A DNA stretch of 64,000 nt from Shewanella chilikensis (lineage in GTDB: Bacteria; Pseudomonadota; Gammaproteobacteria; Enterobacterales; Shewanellaceae), in contig NZ_NIJM01000017.1 in NCBI RefSeq assembly GCF_002836945.1, positions 23,639-87,638 of the forward strand, in the 5' to 3' direction. Shown in pieces: positions 1 to 9,403 of this stretch; within the stretch, counting starts at the first letter, position 1, and each line of letters opens with the position of its first letter. The translations under genes and the position numbers were made by a program. The notes beneath the pieces are model-generated. The model worked only from the letters and a program-made list of their open reading frames with translations. It was not told the origin of the DNA and did not search any database.

Positions 1-717
1 ACCTAAGGAGTCGTGGCGGTCGACCCGGCTGCCGAGCCCTGTCTTGCTGTCGTTGAGGTGCATGCCCTTGAGGTATTGAAAGCCCACGATATGGCCAAAG
101 GCATCAAAGCTTTCCCGGCAGCTTTCCTGAGTACGGATGTCGTAACCTGCGGCAAACATATGGGCGGTATCCAGGCAAACGCCGACTCGGGATTTATCCT
201 CAACCCCGTCTATGATCTGCGCCAGTTGTTCAAAGCTGTGTCCCAGGTTGGAGCCTTGGCCCGCGGTATTTTCGATGACGGCACAGACGCCATCACAAGC
301 TGCCAATGCCAGGTTGATTGAATCGCTGATGTTACGCAGACAGTGGTTTTCACTTATCTGTCGCAAGTGGCTGCCGGGATGAAAGTTTAGCAAGGTTAAT
401 CCCAATTGTTTGCAGCGAAGCATCTCATCGACAAAGGCATCGCGGGATTTTTCCAGCAGCAAGGGATCCGGGTGTCCCAAGTTAATCAGATAGCTGTCGT
501 GGGGCAGAATTGCCTCGGGTCTGAACCCCAGCTGTTGGCAGTTTTCCTGAAAGGCGGCGATGGACTGTTCGGTTAAAGCTGCTGCCTGCCAGCGCCGTTG
601 ATTTTTGGTAAACAGTGCAAAGGCACTGGCCCCTATCTTGTGGGCATTAAGGGGAGCATTTTCCACGCCACCCTGGGCGCTGACATGGGCACCAACCCAC
701 CTTTCCTGACTCGTCAC
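1..717 (-). CDS. nfo: Endonuclease IV (AP endonuclease), 3' end cut by window edge
   Basis: Base-excision repair enzyme that cleaves DNA 5' of abasic sites with a trinuclear zinc centre. The 239 residues in the window begin with the family's typical [15 protein letters not shown] stretch and contain [19 protein letters not shown] and RVDRHDSLG, which carry zinc ligands in the E. coli enzyme. About 45 C-terminal residues, including the last zinc-binding Glu, lie outside the window. The start is a GTG seven bases after GAGGAG on the minus strand; there is no nearby ATG. Divergent from the kinase gene at 817. Confidence 0.93.
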   Translation of the reverse strand, partial: MTSQERWVGAHVSAQGGVENAPLNAHKIGASAFALFTKNQRRWQAAALTEQSIAAFQENCQQLGFRPEAILPHDSYLINLGHPDPLLLEKSRDAFVDEMLRCKQLGLTLLNFHPGSHLRQISENHCLRNISDSINLALAACDGVCAVIENTAGQGSNLGHSFEQLAQIIDGVEDKSRVGVCLDTAHMFAAGYDIRTQESCRESFDAFGHIVGFQYLKGMHLNDSKTGLGSRVDRHDSLG

Positions 718-816
718 CCAGACTCCTCTATAGCGTTTGGCAAGCTGGATAAGTCGCTAATATTGCAAACTTGTCTATGCTTGAATGACTGAAAAACAAC
801 GGAAAGGGACTTTAAC

Positions 817-2826
817 GTGTTTTCCTCTGCGGCTCAAACCGAATTCCCTGGCGACTGGTCCCGACTGCTGATTGAACTGGCTAAATTGCAACTGGGTTTG
901 ACCCAGGGACAGGACGTATTGCCGGCCCTGTGCCAGACCTTGGTTCATACCTCAGGGGCAGAGGCCTTGCTGATGGTGGAGCGTTCAGAGTTAGGGGGCA
1001 ACGATATGCCTGAGTCAGTCACCTGCTGGTGTCGGGATCCGGTTATCTATCTGACGCTTTGGAGCAGTGTTAATCAGTGGGTCAAAGAAGCGGGCCAGCA
1101 AGAGTTGCACCAATGGTTGAAGTTTACCGTCTGGCCCATCAAAGATTCGGAACTATTGCTGTTTTTTCACTCATCGGCTCCCGGGTGGTTTGAGTATTTG
1201 GCTGCATGCCAGGCCAGTATCGGCCCTTTGGTGGGCGCCATCTATCAATGTCAGCTCAGTCGCAGTTCATCACAGTCGGTAGAGGATGAACTCTGCTTCA
1301 AGGCCGTTATAGACGGTGCCGATAGTTTATTGCTGCTTTTTCGTCTCGAACCTGAGCAGGAACCTATTCTTTATGCCAACCCGGCGGCAACTGCTGTGAC
1401 CTTATATGCCAACCGGGAGTTGGTGGGTGCCAATTTGACCGCCCTGTTGTTTGAAGGCGAAGAAAGTGATTCCTTTCGAGAACAGTTACACCGCAAGAGC
1501 AGTTATAGCGGGGAACTTTGGTGTCATAAGGGCGATGGCGGCAGGGAGTTATTGCATCTCAACTGTTACTGTATTTCCCGAAGTCGGCGTGTATACGCCA
1601 TTATAGGTCGCGATTACAGCGAGCAGCATCAGTTGCAGCAGGCCGTGGCCAGAACCCAGAAGATGCAGGCCATTGGGGAGTTGGTCGGTGGCATAGCCCA
1701 CGACTTCAACAATATTCTCGGGGTATTGAAGGGCAACCTGGAGTTAATGCAGCTTAAAACCTCTGATCCCAAAGCTGAAAAATACCTCAATACCGCCTTT
1801 AAGGCCTGCCAGCGAGGCACAGATCTGACTCGCAGACTGTTGTCATTTTCGCGCCAGGAACAGTTCAATGCCGCGCCTTGCCAGGTCAATGAGGTGATTG
1901 AAGGTTTGCAGGAGTTGTTTGCCAAGTCCTTGACCAGTCAAATAACGCTGAGTATTGAGCTGGCACCGGATAACAAGCCTGTGATGCTCGACAAAGGGGA
2001 TCTGGAAGACGCCTTATTGAATCTGCTGCTCAATGGTCGTGATGCCATGGAGGGCAAGGGAGAGCTCAAGATCCGTACCGGCAGTTGCTATTTGAGTGGT
2101 TATCTGCCCGGGATCGCCATAGGCAAGACCCAGGTGGAGCCCGGGCATTATGTATGGATCAGTGTGATTGATAGCGGCAATGGAATTCCAAAAGCCTTTC
2201 AGGACAAGGTATTCGACCCATTTTTTACCACCAAGGACAAGAGCAAGGGCACAGGTCTTGGACTAGCCATGGTGTACGGTTTTGTTAAACGTTCCAAGGG
2301 TTATATCGCCATTTTGAATACTGGGGCGAGTGGCACTGAGTTCAGATTATGGTTTCCGCAGAGTCGCAAACTGACACTTGAACCTCAGCTTGGCTCCTAC
2401 ACAAGTGAAGTGCCCAGAGTCAGGCGTCCGATAAAGGCGATAGTGGTGGATGATGAGCCGGAAATGTTGGAAGTAATGGCTGACTATTGCGACCTGCTGG
2501 GAATAGAGGCTGAGTTGTTCCACGACCCCCTCATAGTGCTGCAACGCTACGAGCAGCAGCGTTGTGATGCCGAGCTTCTTATCACAGATGTGTTGATGCC
2601 TGGCGGTATCAACGGCTATGAACTGGCTCAAAAACTCAATGTTAAACACTCCCTGCTGGTGTTGCTGATCTCCGGTTTTATCCAGAACATAGGGATTTCC
2701 AGTGCCGATGAGATGCCGTTTCCGGTACTGCATAAACCCTTTGAACTGACAGGATTGATTCTGGCGCTCAAGCAGGTGGGAATAAGGTTTGCTGATGACA
2801 GTAAGGGAGAATTATGGACAATTTAA
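817..2826 (+). CDS. Hybrid sensor histidine kinase with C-terminal receiver
   Basis: Signal-transduction kinase of 669 residues. An N-terminal region of about 150 residues without a recognisable domain is followed by a PAS-like segment (about 165-280), a dimerisation/phosphoacceptor helix with GGIAHDFNN (His295), a HATPase domain with the N-box LLLNGRDAM (around 400) and GTGLGLAMVYG, and a receiver domain starting at AIVVDDEPEM (around 543) with phosphoacceptor Asp591 in LLITDVLMPGG. No membrane segment is evident, so it is probably cytoplasmic. The start is GTG after GGAAAGGGA. Its 3' end overlaps the response regulator gene by 13 bases, so the two are translationally linked partners. The signal sensed is unknown. 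Confidence 0.88.
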   Translation: MFSSAAQTEFPGDWSRLLIELAKLQLGLTQGQDVLPALCQTLVHTSGAEALLMVERSELGGNDMPESVTCWCRDPVIYLTLWSSVNQWVKEAGQQELHQWLKFTVWPIKDSELLLFFHSSAPGWFEYLAACQASIGPLVGAIYQCQLSRSSSQSVEDELCFKAVIDGADSLLLLFRLEPEQEPILYANPAATAVTLYANRELVGANLTALLFEGEESDSFREQLHRKSSYSGELWCHKGDGGRELLHLNCYCISRSRRVYAIIGRDYSEQHQLQQAVARTQKMQAIGELVGGIAHDFNNILGVLKGNLELMQLKTSDPKAEKYLNTAFKACQRGTDLTRRLLSFSRQEQFNAAPCQVNEVIEGLQELFAKSLTSQITLSIELAPDNKPVMLDKGDLEDALLNLLLNGRDAMEGKGELKIRTGSCYLSGYLPGIAIGKTQVEPGHYVWISVIDSGNGIPKAFQDKVFDPFFTTKDKSKGTGLGLAMVYGFVKRSKGYIAILNTGASGTEFRLWFPQSRKLTLEPQLGSYTSEVPRVRRPIKAIVVDDEPEMLEVMADYCDLLGIEAELFHDPLIVLQRYEQQRCDAELLITDVLMPGGINGYELAQKLNVKHSLLVLLISGFIQNIGISSADEMPFPVLHKPFELTGLILALKQVGIRFADDSKGELWTI

Positions 2827-3911
2827 CTGTCTGGGTGGTGGATGATGATCTTGATTATCTGACTTTGATAGAGGAAGTCTTGCAGGATGATTACTTAGTC
2901 CAAGTTTTTGACTCGGCAGCAGTTTATTTGTCGGCGTTGGAATCGGCGACACCGGAAATCATCCTGATGGATATCAACCTACCGGATTCCAGCGGTGTGG
3001 ACCTCTGTGCTCACTTGCAATCACAGGGGCGGGAGGCGTCAGTGGTATTTGTTTCCGGTATGAATACCCTCAATGAGCGCCTTAAAGCCTATGAGGCTGG
3101 GGCGGTGGATTTCATCGCCAAACCCTTTGAGTTGAAAGAGCTGTTGGCCAAGGTTCGCAGTGTGGCGCAATATCAGCAGCGCAAACAGTCGCTGATGCAG
3201 GCTGAGTCCATGTCGAGAAACATGGCGTTTCAATCCATGAGTGAATCGTCCCAATATGGCTGCGTGCTGCAGTTTTTCCGCCAATGTTTCCTTTGTAATA
3301 ACTTTCGTGCCCTTGCCGATGCCTTTTTTGAACTGATGAGTCAGCTCAATCTCAATACCTGTCTGAAAATATGCACAGACAGCACCGAGTACTTTGTGCC
3401 GGACAATGCCCAGATAAGCCCGATAGAAGCCAATATTTTCGAGCTTTTGGATAAACAAGGACGCTTGTATGACTTTGGTAACCGAACCATGTGCAACGAC
3501 AAGCATGTGTCATTCTTGATCAAGAATATGCCCGTCGAGGATGAGGTGTTGTATGGCCGCCTCAGGGACGTAATTGCCGTTGTGGTCGAAGGATTGGAGG
3601 CCAGGGTATTGGATATAGAACGCCAGCAGATGCTGCGTCGGGTGATGGATAGGTTACACCTGTTGATGAAACAACTGGGCGATTCCATGCAGCAACAGGA
3701 TCAGCGTTTCTGTGATGCCTTATCGGGGATCACCACAGAAATTCGCAGTAGCTTTCACGTGTTGGACATGACAGAAGAGCAGGAGAGCTATTTTACCTCC
3801 ATGGTTGAGCGGCACCTGCGCGAAGCCAGCTCTGCCGGTGAAGCATTTAATCGTATCCGCAGTTCTCTCAAAGGAATGTTGGTGATGATGGAGGAAAGTC
3901 TGCGGGGCTGA
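2814..3911 (+). CDS. Response regulator with uncharacterised C-terminal region
   Basis: An N-terminal receiver domain (residues about 4-120) has the acidic pair VVDDD, phosphoacceptor Asp53 in ILMDINLPDSSG and the conserved Lys in IAKPFEL. The remaining 240 residues show no helix-turn-helix, GGDEF, EAL or HD-GYP signature; they are rich in Gln, Leu and Met and look largely helical. It may act by protein contact rather than by binding DNA. It overlaps the upstream hybrid kinase, its likely phosphodonor. The output is not identifiable from sequence. Confidence 0.85.
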   Translation: MDNLTVWVVDDDLDYLTLIEEVLQDDYLVQVFDSAAVYLSALESATPEIILMDINLPDSSGVDLCAHLQSQGREASVVFVSGMNTLNERLKAYEAGAVDFIAKPFELKELLAKVRSVAQYQQRKQSLMQAESMSRNMAFQSMSESSQYGCVLQFFRQCFLCNNFRALADAFFELMSQLNLNTCLKICTDSTEYFVPDNAQISPIEANIFELLDKQGRLYDFGNRTMCNDKHVSFLIKNMPVEDEVLYGRLRDVIAVVVEGLEARVLDIERQQMLRRVMDRLHLLMKQLGDSMQQQDQRFCDALSGITTEIRSSFHVLDMTEEQESYFTSMVERHLREASSAGEAFNRIRSSLKGMLVMMEESLRG

Positions 3912-4043
3912 TATGCTTGCTAAAGCTTGGATAAGAGCCAATAACAGTATGGCCGGATAGCCTCACGGGACAAACAGTGCTTAGATAATAGATGTTGTAC
4001 TTACCGCTAATTTATGAATTGTTGATTTAGAAGGTTATTTTCC

Positions 4044-4057
4044 TTGATCTTTATCAT
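4044..4057. promoter_or_regulatory. Candidate FNR/EtrA box
   Basis: TTGATCTTTATCAT matches the FNR consensus TTGAT-N4-ATCAA at nine of ten positions. It lies about 93 bases before the hemerythrin start codon, a workable position for an activator or repressor. In Shewanella the FNR homologue EtrA recognises this type of site. Assignment is by consensus match only. Confidence 0.45.
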
Positions 4058-4149
4058 GTCCCTGGAAAACATCTATGGTTAGTATTGAGTAATCTTTGGC
4101 CTGTTTACTACTATTACCTAGAAAGGCCCGACTCAAGATGGAGTGCCCT

Positions 4150-4692
4150 ATGCTGCAAAGATTGATGAATGACCACAAGCATATTGCCATATTGCTGAAG
4201 TTGCTAAAGGGGAAATACCAGAAGCTGGCCGAAGGTGAGCATGTCAATTTTAATCTGGTACGGGATGTTGTTGAGTACATGCAGGGCTATGCCGAGCATA
4301 GCCATCATCCGCTCGAAGACATCATTTATGACTACTTTCTTATCAAGGAGAGCCGTACCGAGCCAACCAGGCGCCTTGAACAGGAACATCAAAAGCTAAT
4401 CGATGCCTCATCAACCTTGATGGCGACCCTCAACCTTATTCTCAATGATGTCGTCGTGGCCAAGGAAAAATTGGTTACTGAATTAAAAGAGTATGTAGAT
4501 TTGCAGGAAAAGCACATGCTATACGAGGAAAGGGAAATTTTTCCTCTGCTTGCCAAGAGCCTGCAGGATGAGGATTGGCAGAAGATCCAAAGTATGTGTG
4601 AATTGAAGTTGATAGAGGATCCTTTGTTCAGCAGTGATGATAACCAGTTGTTTGATGAGCTGAGAAACTACATTCATACAGCCGATAGATAA
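4150..4692 (+). CDS. Hemerythrin-domain protein
   Basis: A 180-residue four-helix protein of the hemerythrin HHE family, which binds a di-iron centre used for O2 or NO sensing, binding or iron repair. Candidate ligands are His9, the HSHHPLED cluster (His50, His52, His53, Glu56), His80 in EQEHQKL, and His122/Glu126 in EKHMLYEE. The ATG at 4150 is preferred because GGAG sits six bases upstream; an ATG at 4138 is in frame but has no Shine-Dalgarno. The FNR-type box at 4044 suggests anaerobic control, which fits an O2/NO-related role. It ends at the bidirectional terminator shared with DUF3545. Confidence 0.85.
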   Translation: MLQRLMNDHKHIAILLKLLKGKYQKLAEGEHVNFNLVRDVVEYMQGYAEHSHHPLEDIIYDYFLIKESRTEPTRRLEQEHQKLIDASSTLMATLNLILNDVVVAKEKLVTELKEYVDLQEKHMLYEEREIFPLLAKSLQDEDWQKIQSMCELKLIEDPLFSSDDNQLFDELRNYIHTADR

Positions 4693-4726
4693 TTATATAT
4701 TCTTTAACTTGCATTGAATGGATATT

Positions 4727-4753
4727 AAAAAAGAGCGCTACGCGCTCTTTTTT
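4727..4753. terminator. Bidirectional intrinsic terminator
   Basis: A 12-bp perfect stem AAAAAAGAGCGC with a TAC loop and GCGCTCTTTTTT. It is flanked by A and T tracts, so it can end transcription of both the hemerythrin gene and the converging DUF3545 gene. Confidence 0.85.
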
Positions 4754-4767
4754 AATGACTCTCATAT

Positions 4768-4950
4768 TCAGAGGAGGCTATCGATATCATAATTAAAACT
4801 GCTGTCTATCTCCTGTAACTCTTTCAGCAGACGATGCTTGTCTTTCAATGCTTCAATCTCTCGCCATTTACGCTTCTTGCTGGAGCTTCGAGAGCGGCTT
4901 GGTCTTTCAACGACTTCATCTAGCGCACTACCATAATCCAAACGATCCAT
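4768..4950 (-). CDS. DUF3545 family small protein
   Basis: A 60-residue basic protein with a Ser/Arg/Lys-rich middle (RSRSSSKKRKWREIEALKD) followed by a helix and an acidic tail. This matches my recollection of DUF3545, a short family of Shewanella and relatives with unknown function. The start is the ATG preceded by a strong GGAGG; an upstream in-frame ATG (11 residues earlier) has no ribosome-binding site. Confidence 0.75.
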   Translation of the reverse strand: MDRLDYGSALDEVVERPSRSRSSSKKRKWREIEALKDKHRLLKELQEIDSSFNYDIDSLL

Positions 4951-5082
4951 GGCAACCTCCTTTGTTGTATGTTTTATCAACACTTAAATATCATACTTGG
5001 CAAACAGGGTGCAAGAAGAATGTTTCTTTTTTGTTAAAGCGAGATGATGCTTTGATGAAGTCGTTTAGATGAGATGGGTGGT

Positions 5083-5120
5083 AAAAAAATACCAGCCAGT
5101 GGAGCTGGCTGGTATTTCTT
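5083..5120. terminator. Intrinsic terminator after pgi
   Basis: Stem AAATACCAGCCA / TGGCTGGTATTT with a 7-base loop and flanking A and T runs. It lies just past the pgi stop codon on the minus strand. Confidence 0.85.
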
Positions 5121-5139
5121 GATTTGTAAGCTGAAAAGG

Positions 5140-6777
5140 CTAGATTTTACCTTGTCTGAAGAGATTAATTAGAGCATTGCTGGAAGAGTCTAGATCCTTA
5201 CTGTCTAGCTCTGCACCAATACGCGACAGTACTTCATTCCCTAGCTTTTTACCCAGCTCGACCCCCCATTGATCGAATGAGTTAATATCCCAGATAGCGC
5301 CTTGAACCAGCGTCCTGTGTTCATAAAGGGCAATCAAGGCGCCCAGGGTTATAGGGGTCAACTTGTCCATCAACAAGGTATTGCTCGGCTTGTTGCCTTC
5401 CATGACCTTATGTTTGGCAATAAGCTGTTTCTCTGCCTCAGTGAATGAGCTGTCTGCCAGTTCGGCCAAGGCTTCATCAAAGGTTCGTCCCTGCATCAGC
5501 GCCTGGGTTTGACCAAAACAGTTGGATGCCAGTTGCGCATGATGCTCCCCAATAGGGTTATGGCTTTGCAGCGGCAGGATAAAGTCAGCCGGGATCAATG
5601 CAGTACCTTGGTGCAACAATTGGTGGTAGGCGTGTTGGCCATTTGTGCCTTCTCCGCCCCAAATGACCGGGCCTGTACTGTAATCCACTGCATTGCCGTC
5701 CAGAGTGACGGACTTGCCGTTACTCTCCATATCCAGTTGCTGGAAATAGGCCGGAAGTCCTCTGAGGTAGTGGTCGTAGGTCAACACCACATGGGACTGG
5801 GCATTGAAGAAGTTGTTGTACCATACAGAGAGCAGGCCCATGATCACAGGCATATTCTGCTCAAGGGGCCTGGATGCGAAATGTACATCCATAGCTCTGG
5901 CGCCTGCCAGCAGTGCTTTGAAGTTATCCATGCCTATCAGGGCGGCTATGGGCAAACCTATGGCCGACCAAAGAGAATAACGCCCGCCAACCCAATCCCA
6001 CATGGGGAAGATATTGTCTTCATCTATGCCAAACGCCGTTGCCTTGGCGACATTGGAGGTAATTGCCGCAAAGTGCTTGCCGATATCTTGCTGTGAGCCA
6101 CCTTTGGCCAGGAACCACTCTTTGGCGCTGAGGGTGTTGGTCAGGGTTTCCTGAGTGCCAAAGGATTTTGACGACATCAGGAACAGGGTGGTTTCAGGAT
6201 CCAGCTTCTTCAGTTTTTCACTGATGGCCGTGCCGTCGACATTGGCGACGAAATGACACTGTAGCTTACCGTTCCAATAGGGACGCAGGGCCTCGGAGAT
6301 AATCTTGGGGCCGAGGAAGGAACCGCCAATACCTATGGAGACAAGATCTGTGATTTTCTTGCCGGTATAGCCGCGCCACTGACCTGAATAGAGCGCCTCG
6401 ACAAAAGCCTCCATTTGAGCCAGGGTTTGCTGAACTTCAGGGACTACATTGACGCCATCGACGCGAATATCCGCATCGGCCGGTGCTCTCAGGGCTGTGT
6501 GCAACACGGCACGCTGCTCCGTGGTATTGATTGCTTCGCCGGCAAACATTGCCGCTATTTTTTGCTCAAGTCCGGCTTCTCGGGCGAGCTTGAGTAACTC
6601 CTGCAGAACCGCCTCAGTGAGGCGGTTCTTGGAGAAATCTAACAGCAATCCACAATCTTTAATCGACAGTTGATCAAAGCGCTGCGGGTTTTCGGCAAAG
6701 AGTTCACGCATGTGAGGCAGATCTGCACTCATCGCCTTGAGAGTCTGCCAGGTAGCAGATTGAGTCAAATGTGTCAT
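5140..6777 (-). CDS. pgi: Glucose-6-phosphate isomerase
   Basis: Interconverts glucose 6-phosphate and fructose 6-phosphate in the cytoplasm. At 545 residues it is the usual bacterial length. Visible family segments are [11 protein letters not shown], the [11 protein letters not shown] phosphate-binding stretch, [29 protein letters not shown] with the catalytic Glu/His region, and GVELGKKLG near the C-terminus. It follows the transaldolase gene by 38 bases on the same strand, so tal-pgi probably form one transcript ending at the terminator near 5100. The pair links glycolysis to the pentose phosphate pathway. Confidence 0.97.
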   Translation of the reverse strand: MTHLTQSATWQTLKAMSADLPHMRELFAENPQRFDQLSIKDCGLLLDFSKNRLTEAVLQELLKLAREAGLEQKIAAMFAGEAINTTEQRAVLHTALRAPADADIRVDGVNVVPEVQQTLAQMEAFVEALYSGQWRGYTGKKITDLVSIGIGGSFLGPKIISEALRPYWNGKLQCHFVANVDGTAISEKLKKLDPETTLFLMSSKSFGTQETLTNTLSAKEWFLAKGGSQQDIGKHFAAITSNVAKATAFGIDEDNIFPMWDWVGGRYSLWSAIGLPIAALIGMDNFKALLAGARAMDVHFASRPLEQNMPVIMGLLSVWYNNFFNAQSHVVLTYDHYLRGLPAYFQQLDMESNGKSVTLDGNAVDYSTGPVIWGGEGTNGQHAYHQLLHQGTALIPADFILPLQSHNPIGEHHAQLASNCFGQTQALMQGRTFDEALAELADSSFTEAEKQLIAKHKVMEGNKPSNTLLMDKLTPITLGALIALYEHRTLVQGAIWDINSFDQWGVELGKKLGNEVLSRIGAELDSKDLDSSSNALINLFRQGKI

Positions 6778-6815
6778 GAGTAGTCCCTGATCTTCAGTTT
6801 CAGAACAATCCTTGA

Positions 6816-7769
6816 TTAGCTCAGTTTAGCTTTAAGCATGGTCTCGAGTTTGCCCTGATCTATGGCAAAGTTACGGATACCTTCGGCCAGTTTTTCCACT
6901 GCCATGGGATCTTCGTTGAACTCCCAGCGGAACTCAGCCTCGGTCAGTGGCTTGGGTGGCTCTTGGGTTTCAGTGGCCGGTTGCAGCTTGGTTATTATCT
7001 GGGTGTTTGAGTTGGCCAGTTCTTCCAGCAAAGATGGGCCTATAGTCAGACGATCACAGCCGGCGAGTTCAATGATTTCACCTGTGTTACGGAAGCTGGC
7101 GCCCATAACCACAGTCTGATAACCATGCTGTTTGTAATAGTTGTAAATCTGGGTCACTGAGATCACACCAGGATCTTCACTGGCATTATATTCTTTGCCA
7201 GTATCTTTTTTATACCAGTCGAGAATGCGGCCGACAAAGGGTGAAATCAGGTAAACTCCGGCTTCGGCGCAGGCTCGGGCCTGGGCGAAGCTGAACAAGA
7301 GTGTCAGGTTGCAGTTGATACCCTTTTGTTCCAGTTCCTTGGCGGCGCTGATGCCTTCCCAGGTGGAAGCCAGTTTGATCAGAATGCGAGACTTGTCGAT
7401 ACCGGCCGCTTCATAGAGTTTAACCAGCTTGTTGGCCTTGGCAATTGAGCCGGCTTTATCGAATGAAAGGCGAGCATCTACTTCGGTTGAAATACGTCCC
7501 GGTACCAGCTTGAGAATTTCCACCCCTATGTTGACAGCCAACTTATCTGCGGCGTCTTCCAGTTGTTGCTGTGGATCCTGGCTCTGAGCTTTAGCCCAGG
7601 AAATCGCATCATCGATCAGTGGCGCATACTCTGGGATTTGCGAGGCTTTGAGGATCAGCGATGGGTTGGTGGTGGCATCCTGTGGATGATAGAGCTTGAT
7701 CGCTTCGATGTCACCGGTATCAGCAACTATGGTTGTAACGGATTTGAGTTGCGTGAGTGTGTTTGCCAT
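6816..7769 (-). CDS. tal: Transaldolase
   Basis: Transfers a dihydroxyacetone unit between sugar phosphates in the non-oxidative pentose phosphate pathway. The 317-residue protein has [10 protein letters not shown] near the N-terminus and the Schiff-base lysine in [12 protein letters not shown], followed by [15 protein letters not shown]. The start is taken at the ATG beginning MANTLTQLK because GAAGGA lies eight bases before it; an ATG nine bases upstream overlaps that ribosome-binding site. First gene of the tal-pgi unit. Confidence 0.97.
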   Translation of the reverse strand: MANTLTQLKSVTTIVADTGDIEAIKLYHPQDATTNPSLILKASQIPEYAPLIDDAISWAKAQSQDPQQQLEDAADKLAVNIGVEILKLVPGRISTEVDARLSFDKAGSIAKANKLVKLYEAAGIDKSRILIKLASTWEGISAAKELEQKGINCNLTLLFSFAQARACAEAGVYLISPFVGRILDWYKKDTGKEYNASEDPGVISVTQIYNYYKQHGYQTVVMGASFRNTGEIIELAGCDRLTIGPSLLEELANSNTQIITKLQPATETQEPPKPLTEAEFRWEFNEDPMAVEKLAEGIRNFAIDQGKLETMLKAKLS

Positions 7770-7967
7770 GAAAAACATCCTTCTCAGATTGCGGCCGTTT
7801 ACGCGGAAATTGCATTACGCTATTAAAAGCGATTTTGCCTCTGTTTCCAACCAGGATTGAAAAAAAATTACAAAAATGGTGAGAAATTGTCAATGAAGGC
7901 CGTTGTCGGTTAAAGGAAGTGTACTCCCATAGCCGAGGGAATTCTAATGACAAAAAAGAGTGAAAAT

Positions 7968-7997
7968 AAAAAAGTCGCTGCAGGGCAGCGACTTTTT
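7968..7997 (-). terminator. Intrinsic terminator of the OmpA-family gene
   Basis: Stem AAAAAAGTCGCTGC / GCAGCGACTTTTT with an AGG loop, directly after the stop codon of the outer membrane protein gene. Confidence 0.85.
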
Positions 7998-8012
7998 CAG
8001 AAGAAGTTCAGC

Positions 8013-9113
8013 TTATTTCAGCAGGGCTTCTTTTTCTTTAAAGCTCAGGAGAGCTTCGATACGGCGGTTAACCTTGTTGGCTTCTGCAGAAGAACCCTGC
8101 ATCAGCGGCTGGCTTTCACCGTAGCCCTTGGCGCTGATACGGCTGGCATCGATGCCATACTGTTCAACCAGTACTTTGGCAACTGCGTCGGCGCGCTTTT
8201 GAGACAGCCACTGGTTGTAATCGGCTTTACCTGGCAGAGAGGCGTGGCCGGCGATTTCCAGATCAGCTTTAGGATACTTGCTCATAAAGTCAGCAACTTT
8301 CTGGATTTCAGCCATAGAGTCGGCTTTCAGTACAGATGAGTTGTTATCGAACTCAGCTTTAACTTCCAATGTTTCCAGTTTTTCAACATAGATAGAGCAG
8401 CCATTGGCGTCTACCTTGTGGTTGGCTGGTGTGTTTGGACACTGGTCCATATCGTCGTTAACACCGTCGTTGTCGCTGTCAACGGGTTCTACGACCACAG
8501 GAGCGACTACAGGGGCTGGTTTTGAAGTGCTGCCGAAACGGTAGCTCAGTTCAAGACCCCAGTAGTTACTTTCCATTTCCAGAGTGTTCCACTTTTCTTC
8601 GTCGAGGTTTTCATAACGACGATACTTGGCGGCCAGTTTCAGGTTCTCTGTGATGTTGTAACCGATACCGGCACCGAAGTAAGGCGCAACACCGCTATCG
8701 CTGTAGTACTCGCTACCCCATTGTTTGTTGTTGGAAATGTGGTAGTTCATGGCACCGGCTTCAGCAGACAGGCTCCACTTATCGGCGAAAGGCCAGAAAG
8801 CCACCAAGCCCAGAGTGGCGCCCTTGACACCAACGTCGTTGAGTTTGTTGCTATAGTCGGTCCATTCGGCACGACCCAGGTCGCGGTACCCCAGTTCTAC
8901 ACCGAAGTAATCATTGAACAGGTAACCTGCAAATACGTCCCAAGCATATGGATCGTCTTCACCACAGGTTTTCATGGTTTTCTGATCACAGTTTGGTTCG
9001 TAGTTGTTTACGCCGAGGCCAGCACCGACATACCATGGGCTGAGCTCATCTGCTGCAGATGCTGCAAAAGGCATCATAGATGCAAGCAACAATACTTTAA
9101 ATGTCTTATTCAT
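8013..9113 (-). CDS. OmpA-family outer membrane protein
   Basis: A 366-residue surface protein: signal peptide ending ASAADE, an eight-strand OmpA-like beta barrel (about 22-195, WYVGAGLGVN and GVELGYRDLG), a Pro/Val-rich linker with a calcium-binding thrombospondin-3-type repeat (DSDNDGVNDDMDQCPNTP), then a peptidoglycan-binding OmpA C-terminal domain (ISAKGYGESQP, NRRIEALL). It anchors the outer membrane to the wall. The start is the second of two adjacent ATGs, six bases after GGAG. The initiation region GGAGAAC-ATGATGAA resembles the complement of the small-RNA segments at 44.9-45.8 kb, suggesting post-transcriptional control. Confidence 0.92.
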   Translation of the reverse strand: MNKTFKVLLLASMMPFAASAADELSPWYVGAGLGVNNYEPNCDQKTMKTCGEDDPYAWDVFAGYLFNDYFGVELGYRDLGRAEWTDYSNKLNDVGVKGATLGLVAFWPFADKWSLSAEAGAMNYHISNNKQWGSEYYSDSGVAPYFGAGIGYNITENLKLAAKYRRYENLDEEKWNTLEMESNYWGLELSYRFGSTSKPAPVVAPVVVEPVDSDNDGVNDDMDQCPNTPANHKVDANGCSIYVEKLETLEVKAEFDNNSSVLKADSMAEIQKVADFMSKYPKADLEIAGHASLPGKADYNQWLSQKRADAVAKVLVEQYGIDASRISAKGYGESQPLMQGSSAEANKVNRRIEALLSFKEKEALLK

Positions 9114-9315
9114 CATGTTCTCCAAGTCCATTGCTATTTAATTACCCATATGTCCCGTATAGGAAACACGACTAGCACTTAATGTGGGGTTCCGTTTAGT
9201 GTTTTAGCTAGCTGGCTCAATTATCCATTGAAATAAAGCAATTTTCCACTTTTCAAGCGATAATTTTATTGTTCACTATTTGAACTGCTTGGTTTTTTAA
9301 CAATTGAGACTAAAG

Positions 9316-9344
9316 AAAAAGCGCCTGTTAGAAGGCGCTTTTTT
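9316..9344. terminator. Intrinsic terminator after phosphoketolase
   Basis: Stem AAAAAGCGCCT / AGGCGCTTTTTT with a 6-base loop, between the phosphoketolase stop and the upstream region of the OmpA-family gene. It would protect the porin promoter from read-through. Confidence 0.82.
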
Positions 9345-9403
9345 ATTTTTGCAAAACAATTTCTTAACTAAAATTTTTGCTTTTTGTTTAGCTATGGTTC
9401 AGC

